Shown here in pieces: positions 1 through 4,796 of a stretch of 6,253 nt of DNA (position 1 is its first letter; each line of letters begins with the position of its first letter). The position numbers and the translations under genes are program-made. Source of the stretch: Chloroflexia bacterium. Its GTDB lineage: Bacteria; Chloroflexota; Chloroflexia; QHBQ01; JADMIH01. Where the stretch lies: assembly GCA_025927935.1 (NCBI GenBank), contig JAICKM010000423.1:1-6253 (forward strand). Reading direction: 5' to 3'. The notes below the pieces were generated by a model. The model was not told the origin of the DNA. It saw only the letters and a list, made by a program, of their open reading frames with translations, and searched no databases.

Positions 1-869
1 CGCGGCGTCGCGCTGCCGCCGCCCTGTAGGCGTGCCCAGGCGGGCAGGTAGAGCGCCCCGGCCAGTTCGGTGCAAAGGATTAGTCCACCCAGCGCCAGCG
101 TTATGTAAAGCCCCATTGCGATCAGGGCCAGGCCCGGCGCGCCAGGGGCTGCTGCCACGCCGCGCGCCGCGATGAACGGCGGCACCGGCAAGTCCAGCAG
201 CGCGCGCCCCATAGCAGGCAGGTCAGCCCTCCCCTCCCCCGCGCCGGCGGCCAGACGGCCCAGCAGCGCGCACCCGCCGAGCAGCACCAGCACGCCGCCA
301 CCCAGCACCCCACGCAAGCCGCGCACCGGCCCCCAGCGGGCCAGCAGCACCACGACCAGCGCGGCGACCCAGGTGGTGAGCAGTGGAGTTGCCAGCGCGG
401 CCAGGATCGCCAGCAGCGTGTAGAACGGGCCAAGGTCCAGGTTGTTGCCGAAGGCGACCAGCGGAGCGGCCATGCCCAGCACCGGCAGGGCGGCCCCGCG
501 CGCCAGCCCGGCGAGCAGCTTGCTGAGGAACACGGCGCGCGGGTCCACCGGCGCGCTCAGCAAGAGGGCGAGATCGCGGTCGAAAAAAAGCGCGCCCGCT
601 GCGCTGCGGAAGGCCAGCAACAGCAGCAGCAGCGCGCCCAGGCCCAGCACCACCGCCGGGAAGAGGCGGGGCACATCGGCCTCCGGGAAGCGCCCCGCCG
701 CGCCCGCCGCGAAGGAGCCGGCGATGCTGCCCGCCAGGATCACGGCCAGCACCAGCACCGCGGCGAAGATCACCCCGCCCGCGCGGTCCGCCGGGCCGAG
801 CGTGTGGCGGAAGGTGTTCAGCGCGCCGCGGCCCTGGAGGCGCAGCAGCAGCCACGTCTGGCCCGCCAT
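1..869 (-). CDS. ABC-2 type exporter permease, N-terminal part (cut by window edge)
   Basis: An open frame of 289 codons runs from ATG at 869 to the left edge without a stop, so the C-terminal part lies outside. The translation alternates hydrophobic blocks with short loops. Likely membrane segments are near residues 31-52, 70-90, 121-140, 148-176, 184-208 and 247-275. The cytoplasmic loop after the second segment has FDRDLALLLSAPVDPRAVF (96-114) followed by LSKLL. This resembles the DxxLLLSxPVxPRxxFLSK signature I associate with large two-domain ABC-2 permeases (the ABC_tran_2-like group), whose members are about 500-560 residues. Such proteins sit in the cytoplasmic membrane and need a separate ATPase, which would lie beyond the edge. 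The start is 5 bp after the lhgO stop with no obvious Shine-Dalgarno, suggesting translational coupling. The substrate is unknown. Other long frames here are arginine- and proline-rich shadows. The membrane nature is firm; the family is moderately sure. Confidence 0.72.
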   Translation of the reverse strand, partial: MAGQTWLLLRLQGRGALNTFRHTLGPADRAGGVIFAAVLVLAVILAGSIAGSFAAGAAGRFPEADVPRLFPAVVLGLGALLLLLLAFRSAAGALFFDRDLALLLSAPVDPRAVFLSKLLAGLARGAALPVLGMAAPLVAFGNNLDLGPFYTLLAILAALATPLLTTWVAALVVVLLARWGPVRGLRGVLGGGVLVLLGGCALLGRLAAGAGEGRADLPAMGRALLDLPVPPFIAARGVAAAPGAPGLALIAMGLYITLALGGLILCTELAGALYLPAWARLQGGGSATP

Positions 870-874
870 CGGAG

Positions 875-2098
875 TCAGGCGGGTTGCAGGACGGCGCAGC
901 TTTCAACGGCGCGGTCGGCGATCAGGCGGGCAATCGCCAGCGACGAGGTAGCCGCGGGCGACGGCGCGTTGCGCACATGGACCATGTTATCGGCGGCGTA
1001 GACCAGGAAGTCGTCGGCCAGCACGCCGTCAGCGGTCACGGCCTGGGCGCGCACGCCCGCCGGCCCCGGCACCACATCGCTGCTGTTCAACTCCGGCACG
1101 TAGCGCTGGAGCGCGCGCACAAAGGCCGACTTCACGAAGTCGCGGTACATCTCGTCCACGCCGACGCGCCAGTATTCGCGGGCCATGCGCCAGAAGCCGG
1201 GATACGTCACCAGCCCGGCCAGTTCGGGGATGTTCACATCCACCCGGCGATAGCCCTCGCGGGCGAAGGCCAGCACCGCGTTCGGCCCGGCCCAGACCTC
1301 GCCGTCGATCCGCTTGGTGAAATGCACGCCCAGGAACGGCAGCGCCGGGTCGGGCACCGGGTAGATGAGGCCGCGGCAGAGATAGCGCTTGTCGGGCCGC
1401 AGCACATAGTAGTCGCCGCGGAACGGCACGATCTGCACGTCGCGCGGGGCGCCGGCCATGACCGCCAGTTGGTCCGATTGCAACCCGCCGCAGCTAATCA
1501 GGCTGCGCGCGGTCAGCCCGCCGCGCGTGGTGCGCAGGCGGATGCCCTCCGGCAGTACCCGGATACCCGTCACTTCGCAGTCCGTGACCACGGCCCCGCC
1601 CGCTTTGCGAATATCGGCGGCATAGGCGCGCGCCACCTGGCGGAAGTCCACGATGGCCGTGTTGGGCGAGTAGACGGCGGCCACCCCGGCAGCGTGGGGT
1701 TCGATCTCGCGCAGGCGCTCTGGCCCGATGCGCTCCAGGCCCGGCACGCCGTTGGCCTCGCCACGCGCATAGAGGTCGTCCAGGCGCGGGATCTCATCCT
1801 CGTTGGTGGCGACGATGACCTTGCCGCAACGGTCCACGGCGATGCCGTGTTCCTCGCAGTAGTCGAACAGCATACGCACGCCCGTCGTGCAGAGCGTCGC
1901 CTTCAACGAGCCGGGCTTGTAGTAAATGCCGGCGTGCATCACCCCGCTGTTGTGCCCCGTCTGCTGATCGGCGATCTGCCGGTCCTTCTCCAGCACCGCC
2001 AGGCGCAGGTGCGGATAGCGGATCAACAGTTCGCGCGCCGTAGCCAGCCCGACAATGCCGGCGCCGACGATAATCACATCCCACGGTCGTTTGCTCAT
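875..2098 (-). CDS. lhgO: L-2-hydroxyglutarate oxidase, FAD-dependent
   Basis: A complete 407-residue protein, close to the usual family length of about 400-420. LhgO oxidises L-2-hydroxyglutarate to 2-oxoglutarate with FAD and, in E. coli, passes electrons to the membrane quinone pool. The N-terminus has the Rossmann strand DVIIVGAGIVGLATARELL (GxGxxG at 12-17) and an acidic residue ending strand 2 (E38). The family hallmark QTGHNSGVMHAGIYYKPGSL is at 46-65. Further conserved stretches are VPFRGDYYVL (224-233), YPVPDPALPFLGVHFTKR (246-263), a glycine-rich GPAGVRAQAV (345-354) and HVRNAPSPAATSSLAIA (374-390), near the flavin. I chose ATG 2098 because GAGGAA lies just upstream and the Rossmann fold begins six residues later; the same frame extends to 2284, but that part overlaps rep. 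It begins 37 bp after the rep stop and ends 5 bp before the exporter. No key residue appears missing. Confidence 0.95.
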   Translation of the reverse strand: MSKRPWDVIIVGAGIVGLATARELLIRYPHLRLAVLEKDRQIADQQTGHNSGVMHAGIYYKPGSLKATLCTTGVRMLFDYCEEHGIAVDRCGKVIVATNEDEIPRLDDLYARGEANGVPGLERIGPERLREIEPHAAGVAAVYSPNTAIVDFRQVARAYAADIRKAGGAVVTDCEVTGIRVLPEGIRLRTTRGGLTARSLISCGGLQSDQLAVMAGAPRDVQIVPFRGDYYVLRPDKRYLCRGLIYPVPDPALPFLGVHFTKRIDGEVWAGPNAVLAFAREGYRRVDVNIPELAGLVTYPGFWRMAREYWRVGVDEMYRDFVKSAFVRALQRYVPELNSSDVVPGPAGVRAQAVTADGVLADDFLVYAADNMVHVRNAPSPAATSSLAIARLIADRAVESCAVLQPA

Positions 2099-2104
2099 GC
2101 TTTG

Positions 2105-2110
2105 TTCCTC
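2105..2110 (-). promoter_or_regulatory. Ribosome binding site deciding the lhgO start, partly in a hairpin
   Basis: GAGGAA on the minus strand lies 6 nt before the lhgO ATG and favours 2098 over upstream in-frame starts. It is part of a small hairpin: GTTCC (2123 to 2119) can pair with GGAAC (2108 to 2104) across a 10-nt loop. Ribosomes finishing rep, whose stop is at 2136, would approach this hairpin, so coupling of lhgO translation to rep is possible. That regulatory reading is inference. Confidence 0.6.
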
Positions 2111-2135
2111 GTACTGGTGGAACCCGGCGGCGCGC

Positions 2136-3179
2136 TCACTGCGCGGCAGCCGCGGTCCCCTCGCCGCGGGCCAGGTCGGCCACGACACGGAAATAATAGG
2201 CCATGCGGTTCTGGATACCGCCGAGTCCCTGTTTGCCCTGATACGTATGCACCCGCCGCCGCGCTTCGTGCAGGCAGGCGACAAAGCTGTCTTCCACCAA
2301 CGCGCTTTGTTGCCAGAGCCGCAGCGCCTGGGTCACATTGGCCGGGCCATGCATCGGGTCGCCCAGTTCGCGGGAATGGTCGATGATGATGCCCGCGATA
2401 TACGGAGAATACGGCGGCGCACTCGTCGTGTCTTTCGCGAATTGGGGTGCGGCCCGATTCGAATCGTCGTTGGACTCTGTTTCTTGGTCTGTTTGTTGTG
2501 AGTCGGATTCCCCAACCACCTCCGGCGGATTATCCAACCACCCTGGTCCAATTTTCCGACCACCCTGGTCTAATTTTCCAACTACCCCTTTCCGACCACC
2601 CTGGTCTGATTTTCCAACCACCTCCGGCAGATAATCCTGGTCTAATTTTCCAACTACCTCCCGCGCCGTCTGTGACGCGACTTCGACCGTGGTCGCGGGC
2701 GGCGTTTTGGGCACCAGGGCGACAGCGCGTTCGCGGCCCCGGCGGGTGGGCGAATTGGCGGAAGAAGGCGGCGCGGGCGGCGGCGTGGCGGCTGCTTCGT
2801 CGCGCCAGCGCAGGGCATAGGTCGAGGTGAGCGCGGCGCCCTGCTCGTCGGCAGCGCGCACGACGATGATCAGCCCGCGCGCCTCCAGGCTTGCCAGCGC
2901 GGCGACCACGGTGGAGCGATTGAGGCCGGTGCCGCCGTCGAGCACGCGGCCATCGCGGGTGGTGATGCCGTTGACCATCTGCGACAGCGAGATGGCGTCG
3001 GCGTCTTTCTTAAAGCCCAGAGTTCGTCGCACGATATAGAGCAGGCACTTCAGCTCGGCGCCCGACAGCACGGCAAGCCATTCGTCGAACAGCTCATCGG
3101 GCACGGGCGTGGTCGTGGGCCGGCGGAACCCAGGGGCGCGCGCCACCTCGGCGGGTGGTCCGGTCCTGGCGCGGGGCAT
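2136..3179 (-). CDS. Replication initiator, phage lambda O-like N-terminal domain with repeat-bearing linker
   Basis: A 347-residue protein. Residues 24-130 match the N-terminal domain style of phage replication protein O (Phage_rep_O): PVPDELFDEWLAVLSGAELK (26-45) then LLYIVRRTLGFKK, ISLSQMVNGI, and a winged-helix part with LNRSTVVAALASLEARGLI (86-104). In lambda this domain binds origin iterons, and the O C-terminus recruits the helicase partner. Residues 131-255 are a low-complexity linker containing VVGKLDQ/VVGKSDQ repeats (175-227). A second folded block (256-340) begins PPYSPYIAGIIIDHSRELGD and includes NVTQALRLWQ and GKQGLGGIQNRMAYYFRVV; I associate it with Chloroflexota homologues, function unknown. 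The start ATG 3179 has AAAGGA 5 nt upstream. It is divergent from parAB and probably transcribed from the promoter at 3427-3454. DNA binding and a replication role are well supported by family likeness; the helicase-loading role is inferred. Confidence 0.8.
   Translation of the reverse strand: MPRARTGPPAEVARAPGFRRPTTTPVPDELFDEWLAVLSGAELKCLLYIVRRTLGFKKDADAISLSQMVNGITTRDGRVLDGGTGLNRSTVVAALASLEARGLIIVVRAADEQGAALTSTYALRWRDEAAATPPPAPPSSANSPTRRGRERAVALVPKTPPATTVEVASQTAREVVGKLDQDYLPEVVGKSDQGGRKGVVGKLDQGGRKIGPGWLDNPPEVVGESDSQQTDQETESNDDSNRAAPQFAKDTTSAPPYSPYIAGIIIDHSRELGDPMHGPANVTQALRLWQQSALVEDSFVACLHEARRRVHTYQGKQGLGGIQNRMAYYFRVVADLARGEGTAAAAQ
2455..2466. repeat. 12-bp perfect palindrome beside the repeat array
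   Basis: CGATTCGAATCG is its own reverse complement. It lies within rep, 32 bp from the near end of the 22-bp array, separated from it by a stretch with lower GC than the surroundings (2467-2500). It could be a protein-binding site belonging to a candidate origin, or chance. Confidence 0.5.
2498..2657 (-). repeat. Degenerate 22-bp direct-repeat array inside rep (iteron-like, candidate origin)
   Basis: On the plus strand, four full units match CCTGGTCYRATTTTCC plus RACYAC: 2542-2563, 2564-2585, 2600-2621 and 2636-2657. Units 2564-2585 and 2636-2657 are identical over all 22 bases. Two more degenerate units (2498-2519, 2520-2541) and two 14-bp partial units (2586-2599, 2622-2635) complete the array. 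The period is 22 or 22+14, so the array is read in all three frames within the protein (VVGKLDQ, GRKIGPG, WLDNPPE). Unit 2542-2563 contains a hyphenated dyad, TGGTC at 2544-2548 and GACCA at 2558-2562. The AATTTT tracts recur at about two helical turns. The repeats are seen directly; the iteron role is inferred from lambda O. Confidence 0.85.
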
Positions 3180-3184
3180 GGCAG

Positions 3185-3190
3185 TCCTTT
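3185..3190 (-). promoter_or_regulatory. Ribosome binding site of rep
   Basis: AAAGGA on the minus strand lies 5 nt before the rep ATG at 3179 and supports that start. Its AGGA core is complementary to leader bases 3201-3205, so access may be conditional. Confidence 0.7.
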
Positions 3191-3195
3191 GGCTC

Positions 3196-3224
3196 TTGAC
3201 AGGACCGCGCGGATTTGCTATGAT
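3196..3224 (+). promoter_or_regulatory. Near-consensus sigma-70 promoter for the antisense RNA
   Basis: TTGACA (3196-3201), a 17-bp spacer and TATGAT (3219-3224) form a near-perfect sigma-70 promoter. It begins only 17 bp upstream of the rep start codon but points away from rep. The expected transcription start is about 3231. No coding gene follows directly: a Rho-independent terminator ends this unit at about 3330. Confidence 0.8.
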
Positions 3225-3230
3225 GGGGCT

Positions 3231-3330
3231 ACATAAGCAGCCCGCAGGGTTTCCGCGAGGAGTCCTGTCCGGTTCGGAAATAGAGTCGTCCTGAGGCTTT
3301 GGTAGGCAGACGGGGCGGCTCTATTTTTTT
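3231..3330 (+). ncRNA. Putative ~100-nt antisense small RNA to the rep leader
   Basis: A near-consensus promoter and a strong terminator bracket about 100 nt without a coding frame. The RNA can form two hairpins. The first is 3244-3253 with 3259-3268, including GU pairs and a short CGCGA loop. The second is the terminator stem 3278-3292 with 3312-3326. It is transcribed opposite to the rep leader and is fully complementary to it, 52 to 151 nt upstream of the rep start codon. This matches the architecture of countertranscribed copy-number RNAs and, in position relative to an O-like gene, recalls lambda oop. I do not recognise it as 6S, SRP, tmRNA or RNase P RNA. The transcript is predicted, not observed. 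Confidence 0.6.
3278..3330 (+). terminator. Rho-independent terminator of the small RNA
   Basis: AAATAGAG (3278-3285) pairs with CTCTATTT (3319-3326). The stem continues through 3286-3292 with 3312-3318, using three G-U pairs, for 15 consecutive pairs around a 19-nt loop. Seven T residues follow at 3324-3330. The G-U pairs would be A-C mismatches on the other strand, which argues that the plus-strand RNA is the functional one. Confidence 0.8.
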
Positions 3331-3426
3331 GTGTTCAATTGTCGAGCGAGGCGGGCACCGTCACTCACCGGTACGCGGGGGACAGGGATACCCCTGAGTC
3401 GCGTTAGCCCCTCACTCTTGAATCAG

Positions 3427-3454
3427 ATTATATACCAGGTTTTCTATTTGTCAA
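3427..3454 (-). promoter_or_regulatory. Consensus sigma-70 promoter, probably of rep
   Basis: On the minus strand, perfect TTGACA (3454 to 3449), a 16-bp spacer and perfect TATAAT (3432 to 3427) lie in a locally AT-rich stretch. The expected start is about 3420, giving a rep leader near 240 nt. I saw no better minus-strand promoter between here and rep. Both boxes are exact, but the spacer is one base short of the optimum. Confidence 0.8.
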
Positions 3455-3465
3455 GAGGTTTTAGC

Positions 3466-3499
3466 GATCAATTTGATCTATGAATTACTGTCCTTGATC
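3466..3499. promoter_or_regulatory. Operator candidate: GATCAA-T-TTGATC palindrome plus a third half-site
   Basis: GATCAATTTGATC (3466-3478) is a 6+1+6 perfect palindrome beginning 12 bp upstream of the -35 box of the minus-strand promoter. A further TTGATC at 3494-3499 lies 21 bp from the TTGATC at 3473-3478, about two helical turns. A regulator such as the HTH-bearing ParA or Rep itself could bind here; this is inference. Confidence 0.45.
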
Positions 3500-3572
3500 T
3501 CCACAAAGTGCAGCGTAGTACAATCGCGGCGGTTTTCTAGACACGGTATGACAAAATATTGCGTTATCGATA

Positions 3573-3601
3573 TTGACAACGCGGGTGAGAAGTGCTAGAA
3601 T
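3573..3601 (+). promoter_or_regulatory. Sigma-70 promoter of parAB with overlapping palindromes
   Basis: TTGACA (3573-3578), a 17-bp spacer and TAGAAT (3596-3601) give an expected start near 3608, about 79 nt before parA. TATCGATA (3565-3572), an 8-bp palindrome, abuts the -35 box. Inverted arms GCGTT (3561-3565) and AACGC (3578-3582) flank the -35 box, so a repressor bound there would block it. The promoter call is strong; the operator role is inferred. Confidence 0.8.
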
Positions 3602-3614
3602 GACCTTTAGTGTA

Positions 3615-3628
3615 GTACCCGCGCGTAC
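3615..3628. promoter_or_regulatory. Operator candidate just downstream of the parAB start site
   Basis: GTACCCGCGCGTAC is an imperfect palindrome (six of seven pairs) at about +8 to +21 of the predicted parAB transcript. A related GTAGTAC element occurs at 3515-3521 and again at 3612-3618. Autoregulation of par operons by the ParA N-terminal HTH is known for type Ia systems, so this is a plausible target, but unproven. Confidence 0.35.
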
Positions 3629-3673
3629 AACGCAGGTTTCACCTGTCGCCGGAACCCGCTTTGCACTTAGAGA

Positions 3674-3680
3674 GAAAGGA
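3674..3680 (+). promoter_or_regulatory. Ribosome binding site deciding the parA start
   Basis: GAAAGGA lies 6 nt before ATG 3687. The same reading frame stays open back to a TTG at 3573, but that TTG is part of the -35 box, so the longer protein cannot be made from this promoter. Confidence 0.75.
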
Positions 3681-3686
3681 CCTCCC

Positions 3687-4796
3687 ATGGCTGGAGAATG
3701 GCTGTCCGTCGACGAAGTTGCGCGTGAGTTGGATCTTCACCGCAAGACCGTCGAGCGCTATATTCAGAAAGGCGAGCTAAAAGCCTCAAAGGTGGGGCCG
3801 CAGTATCGCATTCGCCGGGCTGACCTGGCCCGCTTCCTGGGCGCCGACCAGGCCGCGCCACCCTGCCAGGTCATCGCCATTGCCAACCATAAGGGCGGGG
3901 TCGGCAAATCGACCACGGCGCTTAACCTAGGCGCGGCCCTGGCCGAGATGCGCCGCCGGGTGCTGGTGGTGGACCTCGACCCGCAAGCCTCGCTGACCCT
4001 CCATCTCGGCTTCATGCCCGACCGCATCGATAATACCATTTATCAGGGATTATTGGCGGCGAGCCGGCGTATGCCCTACAATTATCGCCGCCTGATCCTG
4101 GATGTGGGCAACGGCCTGAGCTTGTTGCCGTCGAACCTCGAACTCTCGCAGGCGGATATGACGCTGGTGGGAATGCTGCAACGGGAGAACCTGTTGCAGG
4201 TGGTGCTCGAAGAAGTGCGCGACGACTACGATTTCATCATCGTGGACTGCTCACCGTCGCTCGGCATTCTGACCGTGAACGCGCTGACCGCCGCCGACTG
4301 GGTGGTGGTGCCGGTTGAGGCCGAATATCTGGCGATCCGCGGCATCACGCTGCTGCTGGACACTATCGAACAGGTCTCGCGCACGGCCAATCGCGATCTC
4401 CAGGTGGCCGGTATCGTGATCACGCAACTGGACACGCGGGCCAACCTGACCCGGCGGCTGACCGACACGCTGCGCGAAGCCTACAGCGGCGATATTCGTG
4501 TGTTCGACACGACGATCCCGAAGGCCATCCGTGTGGTCGAAAGCTCCACTATGGGCAAATCGGTGATCGCTTTCGATCCCGAAAGTCCGCCCGCACGCGC
4601 CTATCGCAAGCTGGCGCGCGAAATCCTGGGCGTGATGGGTCTGTTAGAGGGGTCGGTGGTCGAGGAAGCGGTTGAGGATGCCGAGCCGGAACCTGCGGCT
4701 GCCGCCAACGGCGCCGCCGATGCCTCTTTAGAGGCAGTACCAGCGCCGCCGCGTCCACGGGGCCGGCGCCCGCGCACGGGGGTGACACATGCCTAA
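3687..4796 (+). CDS. parA: ParA partition ATPase with N-terminal excisionase/MerR-like HTH
   Basis: A 369-residue protein. Residues 4-51 form an excisionase-type DNA-binding domain, [20 protein letters not shown] (5-24) with [15 protein letters not shown] (37-51). Residues 61-318 form a ParA/MinD ATPase. It has a deviant Walker A KGGVGKST (69-76, signature K69), switch motif VVDLDPQAS (94-102), Walker [10 protein letters not shown] (183-191) and the late motif [13 protein letters not shown] (275-287). All expected catalytic residues are present. ParA dimers bind the nucleoid with ATP and move ParB-parS complexes to daughter cells; HTH-bearing ParAs also repress their own operon. The tail (325-369) is acidic then proline/arginine-rich and probably disordered. 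It has its own promoter, and the stop overlaps the parB start by 8 bp. The HTH here is Xis-like rather than the longer P1/F-type domain. ParA identity is firm; autorepression is inferred. Confidence 0.95.
   Translation: MAGEWLSVDEVARELDLHRKTVERYIQKGELKASKVGPQYRIRRADLARFLGADQAAPPCQVIAIANHKGGVGKSTTALNLGAALAEMRRRVLVVDLDPQASLTLHLGFMPDRIDNTIYQGLLAASRRMPYNYRRLILDVGNGLSLLPSNLELSQADMTLVGMLQRENLLQVVLEEVRDDYDFIIVDCSPSLGILTVNALTAADWVVVPVEAEYLAIRGITLLLDTIEQVSRTANRDLQVAGIVITQLDTRANLTRRLTDTLREAYSGDIRVFDTTIPKAIRVVESSTMGKSVIAFDPESPPARAYRKLAREILGVMGLLEGSVVEEAVEDAEPEPAAAANGAADASLEAVPAPPRPRGRRPRTGVTHA

Larger units (their letters stand above)
3180..3420 (-). promoter_or_regulatory. Structured 5' leader of the rep transcript with alternative Shine-Dalgarno pairing
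   Basis: If rep is transcribed from the promoter at 3427-3454, its leader is about 240 nt. Read on the minus strand, the Shine-Dalgarno region AGGAC (3188 to 3184) can pair with GTCCT (3205 to 3201), hiding ribosome access. The same segment, GTCCTGTC (3205 to 3198), is perfectly complementary to GACAGGAC (3269 to 3262), which would free the Shine-Dalgarno. Other leader hairpins are CAGGG/CCCTG with a 4-nt loop (3383-3396) and GGGCT/AGCCC (3226-3243). The complementarities are exact; the switch is inference. The antisense RNA at 3231-3330 covers the 3262-3269 element. Confidence 0.5.

Noticed and set aside
223..906. 227-codon minus-strand frame over the exporter region
   Set aside because: Rich in Pro, Gly and Arg with no membrane pattern, whereas the frame starting at 869 gives coherent membrane segments and a family-like loop.
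884..2386. 500-codon open frame on the plus strand opposite lhgO and the end of rep
   Set aside because: It is antisense to a gene with clear LhgO motifs; its composition (many His, Arg, Ala, Gly) is that of a high-GC shadow and no family motif is visible.
2530..2538. DnaA-box-like TTATCCAAC in the repeat array
   Set aside because: Only seven of nine positions fit the TTATNCACA consensus and it is one site in a degenerate unit, so it is not enough to claim DnaA binding.
2498..2657. CRISPR array
   Set aside because: Units are nearly contiguous, without unique spacers, and lie within a coding frame.
2055..3039. Several plus-strand frames opposite rep
   Set aside because: They are antisense to the rep coding frame, lack convincing ribosome sites, and owe their length to GC bias or to the 22-bp repeats.
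3229..3234. ATG directly followed by TAG in the rep leader (minus strand)
   Set aside because: Start-stop elements can act in leader control, but there is no good Shine-Dalgarno and a six-base match is expected by chance.
3231..3330. Identity of the small RNA as 4.5S/SRP, 6S, tmRNA or a riboswitch
   Set aside because: The SRP core GGAAGCAGC and other hallmarks are absent, the length is short for 6S or tmRNA, and the terminator separates it from parA, so a riboswitch role is unlikely. A covariance search against Rfam would settle it.
3633..3650. GTTTCACCTG as a parS site
   Set aside because: The left arm resembles parS, but the right arm GTGAAAC is missing.
3485..3688. 67-codon minus-strand frame across the parAB promoter
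   Set aside because: It covers the parAB promoter and operators, has no recognisable motif and no ribosome site of note.
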